Shown here piece by piece: positions 24,157-36,752 of a stretch of DNA of 64,000 nt. The notes beneath the pieces are model-generated. The model made no database searches. It was not told the DNA's origin and saw only the letters and a program-made list of their open reading frames with translations. Origin of the DNA: Phallusia mammillata (lineage: Eukaryota; Chordata; Ascidiacea; Phlebobranchia; Ascidiidae); NCBI GenBank assembly GCA_003260075.1, contig QLIY01000004.1, positions 102,611 to 166,610 on the forward strand, written 5' to 3'. Position 1 is the first letter of the stretch. Every line of letters begins with the position of its first letter. The position numbers and the translations under genes are program-made.

Positions 24157-27100
24157 ATGACAGTTAATTACCGTCTACGAGCCGTTCTGCTGCTTATAGT
24201 TGTGCTGTGTACAGAACACCTGGATGCGTTTTTATTCTCCAATGATGATTGTGCCGTAAGTGTTAAATAAAAGTACAATACCTAAAAAAAACAACTACAT
24301 CATTACGTGATATAACCAGTTCATTGAGATTCTCATTGCTTGCAAAGCAGTGTAATAGATATATGTCTAAGTATTTTCGAAAAAACTACACTATAAACCG
24401 GTTCTAGCTCGATTGACAACCTGTAATGATGATAACAGCGCGATTGTTGAAATGCCAGCATAATGTATTCTTGATGTACACACAAGTACTCTGGCAGTTA
24501 TGTTTTTGATTAAATTACTCTTCAAGTCTGTGTATAGTGTTCCAAAGTATAATAATCATTTAAGGTACCTGAAAGTATATAGGCCCGGAAAGTAATAAGG
24601 CCCACTGCTCATATTTTTTTATATACAAGGAAAAATGCTTCCGTTTTGATGTAATTTTAAAATATATACGTACTTCCAATGATTTACAAAATTTTGGACC
24701 TGCAAGTTATGTGTAATTGTTATTATGACCGAATAAAAAAAAAACTGTCATCCTACAAAAACATAACTTGCAAACGTCCTCAAAATCTAAAGGATGTTTT
24801 ATATCAACCTCTGCAACCATCATGCCAAACTTGGCCTGGAACGCTTAAATGGTTTTTCAGTTATACGCAATAGTTTTTTAAGGGGCCTTGTTACCTGCAG
24901 GTACCTTAATAAGCCTTTTTTTTAATTTAAATCTTGTTTTAAATAAAACTACAATAATCCTATTTGAAATCGATTACTATCGCCATCGTCAGTGAAATTG
25001 GCCTAATCGACATAGATAATACAAACCATAGCTAAAATTACAGATATAGCGTATTGTCGAGAGTATTTAACAAATCGATTGATAACCAAAAATAACCACG
25101 ATTTATACTTTTAAATGTTTAAATATTACTAACATGTAAATTGGCAACGACATTTTCCAAAATCAATTTTTGTCATTCTTTCGTTCTAGGTTTCCAAATG
25201 GGGAAGTTGGACAAGCGGTTTAGGGGTCTGTGAAGAAGGTTATCTCGTTCGACAGCGTTCCATAATATCATACCCTTCCTATGTTGGTATAGAATGCCCT
25301 TTCCTGGTGGAGTTCAGCAGTTGTATGGAAACAGAATGCCCTATTGATTGTCAGTGGGGAGAATGGACCAACTGTTCGCCATTCCGCACAAAGGTTTACA
25401 GGCCTATATTTACATTTTTTATTATAAAGAAGATTTTCATTATCATAAAGTTACATGTTACATGTATTTAAAATGCTAAAAAAGGTTTGAAGATAACAAT
25501 AATATTAGAGCTACTTTATTTTGGCATTTATTTAACTGCCGATACAACTTCGGCAAGCTTGTTTGTTGGCGAATGTGTTTTTATTTTCATCAGAGCCGGT
25601 TCAGGAACATAACAACTCCATCTATGTTCGGTGGATTTACATGCACCGGCACAAACATAGAAGTTACATCCGGATGTTCACCCCCTGCAGTCAAAACAAT
25701 GGAATGCAAAACAGATCAACGTTTATGCCAAGACGGTACGTTGCTACTGCTACATAGTGGCTTTGTGAACTGGTAGGCCTACATAAATTTGTTAATTTGT
25801 TTGTACAACAGAAATAACTTGTGTTCGGGATACTCTTGCTTGCAACGGAGATGATGATTGTACTGATTATTCAGATGAATTACACTGCGACGAAATAAAC
25901 AGTCCATGCGATTCGCAAAAAGACCGGATTCCAAACATTGACGTTGTTGGATCGGGGTATGTACTGTTATTCAATTACATAAAATCCATAAATAGCAATC
26001 AAATTTGTTTGTTTTTTGACAGTAACTCACAAATCTAATTTGCAAACCAAAACTAAAAATCCAATCCATTTTTAGGTTTCATATAGTAAGGAATAAAGAG
26101 AGTGGAACTATTCTAGATAACTGGCGATTTAATGGCAGATGTTCGATTGTAACCAGTGGTGATCACAATGGTCATCAATTTCGACTTCCAGCAAACATAT
26201 TATCTTATCATTCTCAAGTAAGAATGCAACCTGCATTTGAAAAGATGATAAACTTTTGTGCTAGTACCTACAATTTATTATATCCACCATGCAGGCTGTT
26301 GTCAGCACTCCGTTTTCAACCAAGTCATACGAGTGTGCAAGATCATTTTTTCGAGAAGAAAGAGAGGAAAGAAAAACCCAACTTGAAGCAGGATTTTCGG
26401 GTATAACAATTTAGTCATAAGATAAAAACACTGCACTTCAGCAAATCACAATACATACAACATTTGTGTTTTTATACGTAGTCTTCGGCATAAGTGTGAA
26501 AGCCGCGTATAGTTCTGATCAAAAAAGAAAAAGTATTGTCGAGAACGGAAGCAAAACGAAGTCAAAATACTTCAAACTGCTGAGCAGAATCAAGGTGGCT
26601 CATTTCAGGTAAAAACAAACTCACAAACCAGACAACGCAGTGTTTTAAATCATTTAATTTGCCCGAATAACATGCCACAATAAATCCGTGTCACAAAACA
26701 AGAACTTGTTTTGTGTGCGGAAAGGCACTGGGGCCACAATCAATTGAACATAAGAACGTAAGTTAAAATCCTAATACATTTGTATCACTTCCATTGCCAA
26801 ACCGCGCTGTGGTTCACTGGTTGCAAAACACATAAACTAAAAATTCCTAATTGTAATCGCATTAATGCGTTTATACACACACATAATCGACAACGCCCAA
26901 AATGTCCAATTCATACTCGACAAAGACACGAACTACAAGGGTCAAGTCACCAATGAGTGTAGGTTAAGCACGTAAACTAGATTTTATAATTGCCGCAGAA
27001 CGCTGCGAAGAAATCTTATTCTTGTCCACTCGTTTCGCCAACGTGAGTTGGTTTTGCCCGAATATTTTGACTATGCCGAATATTCAAATATCATCACCGA

Positions 27101-29426
27101 CTTCGGCACTCATTACTATTCAAGCGGTGTTATGGGTGGAGAATTCGAACTGATACTTCGCTATGACAGAGCAGAACTGGAAGAATCCGGTAAGTGAATA
27201 AATACCCCCAAAAATGAGTGTAGCCTACCTTTATAATTTTTTTTTGGCTGAAGGCCTCACCGAAGAGGAACAAAGAAATTGTATAACGGGGGAAGTTTCA
27301 TACATGACTATGAGTGGAGAAGTCGACAGATGTTCGGCTAATTCCTTGTCCCAGCGCCACGGTGGTAATTCAATGTTTCCGGAATTAATAAGATAATTTA
27401 AAATCAAATAAATGCAAGTAATGGAAGAGCGAGGTGAAACTCGTTTTCAAAAACCATCGTTGACAAGAAAAGTCGTAAAACTTCAAAAATAAATACATAA
27501 CCATGTAATTAGACAGAACCCTATGTCATCCAACGTATAGACCAGGGGTGGCCAAACATGCGGCTCCCGAGCCCCTTGCGGCTCTTTGAGTCTTTGATTG
27601 CCGCTCTTTAATGTTGCACATGTATTTTTCCATCTTGCAGTTGTTTAACCAGATCAGTGTGGTCCAACTTTATTTTGTTGCGGGCCATTTAAAATCGTTA
27701 ACTTACTACGCGGGCCAAGGTTTAAATTTTTGCTGGTAAACTTTTTTCTGGGTCAAACTCTAAGGTAACTATACACCTTTTTTATATATAGTATAGTTAT
27801 TTACTAAGTAGAAGCTGTCAAACGGTTTATAGGAGCAGAACCCTTTATTACATAACAATGCCTTGTCATGCGTCACAATAGAAGATTTTGCGGTATTTAG
27901 TGTGTGTTAGTCCTCACATTTTAAAAACATTGAATTATTGAAAACAAAACTTATAGTTGTCATTAAAATATTGGGACTTTCGCGGGCCAACAAAATTATC
28001 TCGCGGGCCACAATTGGTTCGCGGGCCTGCAATTGGACCACGCTGAACCAGATGATAAAACAATACATTCTATCACGTATTAACAATAGACTGACTGTTT
28101 GTAATGACCAATATACATTCCGAAAATCGAAAAGAACATTATTGTACAGAAGCGTGCTAGCTTGTGCATTGTAGTCAAATATATTGTCAGATTTAAGCTG
28201 TAAGTCAGGGCTGACATTAGAAGCATTTTACAATTGTATTGCGGCTTACACTAGCAATAACTGCAAAGTTTAAACCTATGTGTCTTATCTGTCAAGCTTA
28301 GCTCAATCATTACAAAACTAATAACTTTAAACGTCATTACCAAGCTAAACACAAAAACTTTTCCATCATATCAGCCTAATTTCAAACACCTTGTAGCCCA
28401 GGTGGAGACTCACAGTATCACCATACAACAATCATTATTTGATAGCTTACACTTCATGCGAGTGAATAACTTCGTTTTTGATTTTTTGTGTTGCGGCTCT
28501 TTTAAACCTAAATTTTGTGATATGCGGCTCGAGCATGAAGCAGGTCTGGCCACCCCTGGTATAGACGAAAGGGGAAAATGACAAAAAATCGTTGAATAGA
28601 AGTCTTATTCCCGCATAAGTTGATAAGATAGAACTGTTGTACAAGTTACTACGTTAATGACACTCAGGAAGCTTTTATCAAGCCGCAGAGGAGATTATAG
28701 CAACAGTAAAAGGCGGATCATCTGACACCGCAGCATCGCTCAGTTTTAACCAACATGCAACACCTTCTAAGGAAGATTTCGATGCCTGGGCAAAAACTGT
28801 CAAAGACAATTCTGCGGTGATAGACTTTAAGGTAAGACAGTTTATCATAAATTTCATAAAGGCTTTTATGAGAATATCACACCGTAAACATGTACCACTT
28901 TCTAGTCCAAGATTAAATTCAAGTCCAATCAAAGTTTATGAAATAAAATAGAGTGAGATAAGAGAAAATTAGATACTATTGTAATAAGTCGGATTTTTTC
29001 CCAAAATAATCTTCCACAAAATTTCTTCTCAAAATAATCAGTTATCCCAGCATATGTCACTTTTCGAAATTACCCCAAAAAGTTTAGCTTGTTGTTTTGC
29101 CCAATCAACATTTAAAATTTATTAATCATTGCAAAAACCACAAACAGACTTAATATGTCTGACAGCATCTTCACGATTATGAATATCTGTTTTTGTTATC
29201 TATGTTTCATTGTGTTTAGTTGGCTCCTATCTCAGCTGTGTTTAAGTCCAAGACCAAACAGGCACACATGGATCGCGCACTACATCTATACCTTCGACGA
29301 TTCGACCCGGCGGTATGCCCTCAAGAATGTTTGAACGGCGGGTCGTCCATTGTAACAGATGAAGGCAAAGCGTGCCAATGTCTTTGTGCACCAAACTATT
29401 TTGGTCCGTCCTGTCGGGATATGTAA
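24157..29426 (+). CDS. C6L-4: complement C6-like MACPF protein
   Basis: Intact as assembled, about 545 residues. Exons: 24157-24255, 25190-25393, 25594-25735, 25812-25956, 26076-26217, 26295-26400, 26482-26608, 26999-27189, 27254-27364, 28668-28831, 29220-29426. The signal peptide is of the C6L-2 type. The first TSP1 is degenerate: the CSxTC motif of the other copies is replaced by a stretch with a single cysteine (GLGVCEEG), so its usual disulphide pattern cannot form. The second TSP1, LDLRa (CNGDDDCTDYSDELHC), MACPF (Y-SNIITD-FGTHY then GG) and EGF are intact. The loop in exon 9 differs in length and sequence from the other copies. Intron 9 contains two nested hAT elements. AATAAA is at 29532-29537. 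Confidence 0.92.
27543..28558. mobile_element. hAT-type element in C6L-4 intron 9 (outer)
   Basis: The ends CAGGGGTGGCC and GGCCACCCCTG, with further GCGGCTC-rich subterminal sequence, are flanked by a perfect 8-bp duplication GTATAGAC (27535-27542 and 28559-28566). No transposase is visible. It carries a second hAT insertion. Confidence 0.92.
27655..28045. mobile_element. Nested hAT-type element
   Basis: A 391-bp element with ends CAGTGTGGTCCAA and TTGGACCACGCTG and internal GCGGGCC motifs. It is flanked by a perfect 8-bp duplication AACCAGAT (27647-27654 and 28046-28053) inside the outer element. Confidence 0.92.
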
Positions 29427-31796
29427 ATGACGGACTCCAACAACTATTATAAGCTTCAACAAATGGAACAAACATTTTGATTGGCAGTACATAGCAAACA
29501 TTCCTGTAAATATATTCGTAGAGTTTTCACAAATAAAATTGAGCTTGTAAAATGCTAAAAATCGTAAACCACATTTGTTATAAAGGCTGCAGGCTACACG
29601 AAACACGAATTTGCTTGTTGATTGTTATCTGTTCTTTTTTTGATGTTACATGGCGGATAGTCGAATAGGGTTGAATATATAATCGCGTCAGTGGGCACTC
29701 GGTTCATTGGCAATTTACATGGTGTTTCTCTTTAGCACTATGGGATGCGGTAAAAAGGAATTTTGTATAACACATACATAACCACACAAAATGTTGAATA
29801 CAAACCTTTTGGAAAACATACCTAACTTTCACAGCAAACCTAAACTTTTTATCAATTTTAAACAACGTCAAGCAAAAATATTAAACATCTACGTGCTGAA
29901 AGATCTTTAACAGATAAACAGTAATCTGAAATTAGCGCCTTTTAGAAGTTCGAAGTGTACCATGGACTATTGTTTGTTAGCATATGATAATTTTTACTTG
30001 TAAATGGAAAATCATGGCAAGTTTGAAGATGTATTGCCGCTCAATGAAATCTTTGCAGTGCTATCTCAGTTTAATAGCCACCTGCGTAACTCTTCATCTT
30101 GGAGTGTTTTTTTGCTACGGATGAAAAGACGTTTAAGCAGACACGACAAAAAAGAAGTTTTGCGACAGCTCTTACAACTATAAAACAACCCTATAGTAAA
30201 TAATAATCTAAAAGCGTAAATTAACTATCTCCCCCAAGGTCACTGTGCAAACGATAAAGCAACGATGACAAACGTAGTTAAGTTTGCTACAACCAGTTCA
30301 AAGAACTATTTATCATCTTGCGAGCAAAAGAATTTGAAAAACATTCTTGTAAAGGGTAAATTCCAAGTAAGTTTGTAACCCTAGAGTAGCAAGTCTCTAC
30401 CAACGACATACAAGACGTGAAGTTCACTATACGTTGCAGAAACAAAAGCAGTTTTGTTAATGCAGTCCGTTTAACAAAAGGTTTCAAAGCGTTTTTGGCC
30501 CACCGTTACGTTTTACGATGCCGTCAATACGGGGTTATCTAACTGCCAACAAACTCATAAAAGCAAAAACAAGTTTTGCGACAGCTCTTGTAAAGTTTAT
30601 TTTCCAGTTTATAACTTAACTAAGTAGCAACTCCCTACCAATAACGACACAAAAGAGGGAAATTTCACTATTATTTTTACGTTGTAGAGAATGTCGTAAT
30701 TTTTACCGCAGGTTGTTGAGCATTCTCTGGTCAAGAGAAACATTGTCGTCACTGACGTCTAATACATTTCCATTTTGTTTGTTACACTTAGTAATCTGAT
30801 TACAATGCATAGGTTTTAGAAATTCAATACCTTTTAACTGTCTTCGATATTTTTAGCCTTTTATGCCGATTCGTACTGGCATGGGTTTGATGCGCTTATC
30901 TCGTAACGCAAAGTGAGAAAGCGTGTTGTTTGTGACTTGCCATAGGTGAAGATACAATGTAAATTCACCCTTATTATCTTAGTCATGCAATAAAGTGGTC
31001 ATTTGGGCAAATTTGAAACACCGATGAATGTAACAGTTTCACATAGCTACCAGTAAGCTTTTTAAAGCGTTTGGCCACTAAATGCGGTCAGCTAAAAGAG
31101 TTTCATCACGGTGTGTTTGTTGCAAACAAAACGGCTGAAGTAGGAAGTTAGAACAACCACTTTTGCCAAAAATCGTATAGTAATTTTATTTTGTCTGACA
31201 TTTAAGTGTCTGAGCGTTGTGGGCAATGGGTGAATGGCCGACACTTATATGATCTGGGTATGTGTTTGTTCGTTGTTTAAACTCTTCAAATTCGAAAAGC
31301 AGTGACTACAGTTTATAGGGCTATAAAAATTAAACGTGGTGGAAAGTAAAGGTTATCACGAAACTTTCCACGTGACGATTAGTCTGGACTGGAATTCTTT
31401 TGCAAGGAAACTACCCGACAGGGTCCTCGTTTCAAACATAAAACTTGTTTTGTCGTAGTACCCATCACAAAAAAAATCCTTAGGTAACGCTCGTGTATAA
31501 ATGTCTTATTTCAAACTGACGCCATTTAGTGTGCCAACTGGCGACTGAGGAAACATTTTAAACTGAATTGTCACAACCGTTGCTTCACTAGTGAGAAACG
31601 CTTGTTCTAGGATTTAAAAATAAATGAAAGATTTGCTAATGTAGCAAAGTAACAAGCTTAAAGCGTTAAATCTACATTGTTTTTCAACACAACTTTTGCA
31701 ACGCAAGTTTAAATGGATTTCCGACTACAGCCGTAAAGATTAAATTAAAAACAAATTTCGGATAAATGCAAACGAAATAGTGTTTTAAACAAGAAC
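29427..31796. other. Intergenic between C6L-4 and C6L-5, with a local repeat
   Basis: No gene is seen. AGTTTTGCGACAGCTCTT occurs near 30157 and again near 30573, each followed by related sequence (GTAGCAA...CTACCAA), so a local tandem duplication is present. The 31.72-31.80 kb part is homologous to C6L-3 intron 1. Confidence 0.5.
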
Positions 31797-34637
31797 ATGG
31801 AAGGTACTTGGCCACGTGCAGGAATATTACTGGCACTAATGATCACTTTTCTGCTTCTCGGAAACACCACTGCATGCCATAAGAAAAAACGTAACTGTGT
31901 AGTAAGTACTGTAGGTTTTTAGCGTCGGTTTGTATTGGATAACAGTTTAGTATCACACAAGTAGTAAAAAGATTCAACAAGTTCATTCAACTTCCTTTTC
32001 TATCTAAGGTCTCATCTTGGACGAGCTGGGGTACCTGTTCCAAAACGTGCGATTTAGGAAACCAAGGACGGACGCGACATGTGACAACAAGTCCTAAGAA
32101 CGGTGGAAGAAGTTGTCCTTCGCTGGCAGAAAACCGTCCGTGCAGAGAGGCAGAATGTCCGATAGATTGCAAGTGGAATGACTGGGGCGAATGGAGTAAC
32201 TGTTCGTCGTACGGCACAAAAGTAAGTTCTTTGCAAACCATTTTTTGCGGCAAATAAAACAGTCTGGTAGCCAACAAAAGTTATCATTGGTCTAAAACTG
32301 GCCAATGCCAAAAAGGCTATGTTTCTGTTTTGTTTCTGTTCTTGTGTTTTCCATATTGCCAGAAGCAAGGCTTGCGGTCACTTTATTTTACTGTTTGCCA
32401 AGCCCCTGTATACATCAAGGACATGTAAGTTGAAAGTGAAAGTGAAAATATTCATGTGAAATACTTCTTTAGAGTCGTTTGAGAAGCATCGAAACACCGT
32501 TAATGTTTGGCGGCGATGATTGCACAGGGATAAACGTAGAAATTACTGCGGGATGTTCTCCAACACCGGCCTCCACACTGACATGTGCGAATGGAAGCCT
32601 CGTATGTCAAGATGGTAAAAAGACTATAACGTACCTATATGAACAAAAAACTATAAACTAACGTTTTGTTTCCTGTTGAGGGGCAACATTATCGTTTTCT
32701 TTTTCAGGTATTATTGTGTTGGAAAATTATAAATGAACAGTTGTTTTCTAGATATAACTTGTGTTCGGGACACTCTTGCTTGTAATGGTGATGATGATTG
32801 CACTGATTATTCGGATGAATTGCATTGCGACAAAATACACCATCCATGTTCTTCACCTAAAGATAGAATTCCAAGCATTGACGCCGTTGGAGCTGGGTAA
32901 GTCCAGTTTAAGAAACCATTAATTAAATTTAAATCAGGCTTCGCCGGATCACTTGTGGGTACTTTAAGTTTCAAGTTGTAGATGGTGGACCCCAAACTAA
33001 ATCCGCAACCATCGTTAGGTTCAATATTGTGAGGAACGAAGAGATCGGAACTATTTTAGACAACTGGCGATTCAACGGAAGATGTTCGGTGGTTAAAAGT
33101 GGGGACCATAATGGTCGGGAATTTCGACTTCCAGCAAATGTGTTATCGTTTCGTTTTCAGATAGTCTTTTACAGCTGTTTTTGGGGTATGCATGCTGAAT
33201 GAAGTATTGGTGAACGGTTGCAAATTCAATTGAGAGAAGCCACACATTGTCTAAAATATTTTAGAAGCCTAGAGATCATGGAAACTTGTCGTTTCGGCGA
33301 TTTTGTCATATTTTTTAAAAACTCGTTAGGACAAAATTCTAAAACTTATCATTTACCAACAGACATTGGTCGACACTTCTTTTTCAACCAAGTCGTACGA
33401 ATGTACCAGAAGTTTTTTCCAAGAAGAAAGAGAGGAAAGGCAATCAAAACTTGAAGCAGGGTTTTCTGGTATAACGATTTTTCCTATGTTCATGTCTCTG
33501 TTTAAGAATTTTATCATTTTTGTACTTTTTATTTATAGTTTTCGGTTTAAGTGCAAAAGCTGCGTATAGTTTCGACCAAAAACGAAAAACTATTGTTGAG
33601 AACGGAAGTAAAACCAATTCAAAATATTTCAAACTACAAAGCCGAATTGATGTTGCTGATTTCAGGTAAAACGAGCACAAAACTTTACAATGTAACTACA
33701 ATTACAATGTACCTTTGTTTCTTTCAGACTACTTCGTAAAAATTTTATTCTGACGCACTCGTTCCGGCAACGTGAATTAGATTTACCTGAACATTTCGAC
33801 TATGCCGAATATTCAAAGATCATCCATGACTTCGGCAGTCATTTTTATTCAAGCGGAGTGCTGGGCGGCGAATTTGAGTCGATTTTTCGGAATTGACTGA
33901 ATCAGGTAAGCAACTTAAGTGCAAAGGTATGACTATTTTAATGATTTTTTACAGTTTATTTCGATACATTATAGGCCTCACGGAGGTGGAACAGAAAAAT
34001 TGTATAGAGGCAGAAGCTTTTGGTGGAGGAAGTGAAAAATGTTCTACAAATGCTTTGTCACAACGCCATGCAGGTAGTTGACGCTACAAAAACATAACTT
34101 TTTAACAAATAGTCGCACTGCATTTTCAAGGTGAATATTTGTACCTGATCAAAGTTAAATTTTTCAGGAAGCTTTATTCAAGCCGCAAAGGAAATTATAG
34201 TAACAGTTAAAGGGGGAACATCCGACACAGCCGCATCGCTGAGTTTCTCCAAAGAAGAAACACCTTTCAAGGAAGATTTCGAAGCCTGGGCAAAAACGGT
34301 CAAAAACAATCCGGCTGTAGTAGACTTCATGGTAATAGAGCAATAATAATGCTGCAATTTAAAATTAGCTTATGTCAAGAAACTTTGATCACTTTTTCCT
34401 TGGTTCTTAATCAAGTTTCATTATGTTTAGTTGGCTCCTATCTCAGCCGTGTTCGAGTCCAACATCAAACAGGAAAACATGAACCACGCACTGCGAGAGT
34501 ATCTTAAACGGTTTGACCCAGACACTTGCCCTCCGAGATGTTTGAACGGCGGTTCGCCAATCGTGATAGAAGAAGGAAAAGAGTGCAAATGTCTTTGTGC
34601 ACACAACTATTATGGTCCAGCTTGCAGAGATCAATAA
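31797..34637 (+). pseudogene. C6L-5: C6-like MACPF gene with several lesions
   Basis: A close relative of C6L-3. Recognisable exons: 31797-31901, 32009-32221, 32473-32614, 32752-32896, 33019-33160, 33363-33468, 33539-33665, 33728-33905, 33975-34073, 34168-34331, 34431-34637. Three faults are visible. The donor after exon 5 reads AT instead of GT (33161-33162). Exon 8 has a 13-base deletion next to position 33890, so the frame shifts and meets TGA at once. The MACPF signature reads FGSHF instead of FGTHY. The other exons, including TSP1 with CSKTC, LDLRa CNGDDDCTDYSDELHC and the EGF module, remain open, so decay is recent or the copy still varies in the population. AATAAA is at 34745-34750. 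If transcribed, it could at most yield a protein cut short before or within the MACPF domain. Confidence 0.85.
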
Positions 34638-36752
34638 GTGGAGGATTTTGTACAGACATGCAAAATTACAACAAACATTTTTGCCATATATAACCACGAT
34701 TTATGTAAATAAGGTGTCAAATTGTTCATTGTGGAGTTTTTCCAAATAAAATTGAATTCTGTAAATTATAAACTGGCCAAAAAAATTTACCAGGTTACTT
34801 TTCCAAACCCCAGCAAGCAAAAAAAACAGCAATTTACTGTCTCGGTCTTTAGCGTAATTACCAAGCTTACACCACAGTGGATGTTATTCTGACGCTAGTT
34901 ATTTCAGCCTACAGCACATACTGGTGTATCCTACACTAAACTTCATATAAGAGTAACAATAAATACAAACCCGCACCATGTATGTTCCTACCGCTAAGAA
35001 CCCCAACAAATGTTTGAATAAAATATAAATACTAAGAAATATAGCTCCTTCAAAAAACAAGCCCGCTCTTGCCCAAATACCTCCAAGTTTTTTTTATCGA
35101 TGCTACATGGTGGCTTCAGGGGTTTAAAGACATAATCGCGTTAATAGGCACAGCCCATTGGCAATTGACTTGACGGCATGAAACCGTTCGTCACATGGCA
35201 AACACAAATGTGGGGGGGGGGACAAACCCGCACCATGTATGTTCCTACCGCTAAGAACCCCAACAAATGTTTGAATAAAATATAAATACTAAGAAATATA
35301 GCTCCTTCAAAAAACAAGCCCGCTCTTGCCCAAATACCTCCAAGTTTTTTTTATCGATGCTACATGGTGGCTTCAGGGGTTTAAAGACATAATCGCGTTA
35401 ATAGACACAGCCCATTGACTTGACGGCATGAAACCGTTCGTCACATGGCAAACACAAATGTGACATATTAATTTAAAAATATATAGGGTAAATAACTTCA
35501 AAGACTGCGATAAAAGTTTACTGTCTACATAATGTAAAAGGCTTGCAAACAAAAAAATATTTCTTTGAAAGGTGACTCGACTTGGGAAACTTTGAATCAT
35601 AAGGTTTCAACTGTTTGAAACTAACAGAAACTGAGATTGAGCATCAGCGATCGCTCGCGTTAACAAACAAGCACAGTTTTATTTGTATCAAGAATTAGAG
35701 GGAAAACGCGAACGTGCAATAAACAAAGATCAGGTGAGGTGAAATCAGTTTTCGTGTACAAGAACTGCTCCCAGCAGCTGGAATTGACAGTGACCACAAG
35801 AATTGAAACCGTGTAGGATGCTTGTACGTTGTACCATTGAGATGAAGTGACTAGGATGTAGCAGTACTGGATGCTTAGCCTGGTGGTGTATAGTTAAGAG
35901 ACTATTTGTACCAAAGTAGAAGTTCGGTAAGAGACAGATTTCATATTTCAAGAAAAACCCGTCCCAAGCTTACCAGTGTTTTGTTACAATTAAACAAATT
36001 ATAAGCTGTAGACAATTTTGGCTTAATGCTTTTACAATTAAACAAATATTTTTCTAGAAAATTCGGCCGACTGAAGTTTAGAGTGCTTTAATCTCGATAA
36101 CAGTTTGACATGTTTAAAGCAGCGTTAAGAAACGGACACGGTAGCAGTAAATTGGAAAGCTTGCTTGGTTGAAAACAGCAGCAGGTTGTTGGAAATTGAT
36201 GTCGTTGAATGAAAGTTGTTTTTAAACAAGTTCCATTGGGTTCGGTGCTGTGGGATCATTACAATAAATGTCCCACTGCGGCGCAGGAAGAAAGAGGAAG
36301 CAAAAGAGGCGGACGGAAAGAAGCATAAATAACAAGTAAAAAAATAAATCGTGAAAATTTCAAAACAAAACAGAAGATGTGGAATCGTTATGGGTTTTTC
36401 TTCATTGATTTTCTTGACTTTTTCCGATTCAAATTTCTTTGCTACAATTCTGCTCAACGCAGGGAAAATTTGGATTTTGCGGGGATACTATGACGAACAA
36501 AGTACAAACCTGCATTGGTCAGTGAAATAAAAATTACGTATGTGGGTTTTTGCACTTCTAGTACATTCTTGGAAACGGGGACACGGCGTTCTGATACAGC
36601 GGAACTACCTTTTTACGCGGCTAACACCACGTTACCACGGCAACGCCAGCGCACCCCGTTTCCAGCACACTGCGTCGGCGACTCCACAAGCATTGGCCTG
36701 TCTCGGACGACTTCGTTTATCTTCGGATATTTTCGGAAAACCTCGGAAAATA
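34638..36752. repeat. C6L-5 3' flank with internal repeat at a G run
   Basis: 34638-35212 matches the C6L-3 flank. After ten G (35212-35221) the sequence goes back and repeats about 34971 onward a second time, to about 35640, before unique sequence begins. This could be a true tandem duplication or two haplotypes placed end to end by the assembler. No gene is seen from 35640 to 36752. Confidence 0.7.

Noticed and set aside
33161-33362. AT-AC (U12-type) intron as an explanation for the changed C6L-5 donor
   Set aside because: The sequence after exon 5 is ATAGTC, not ATATCC, and the intron ends in AG. The near-identical C6L-3 has a normal GT here, so a simple mutation is more likely.
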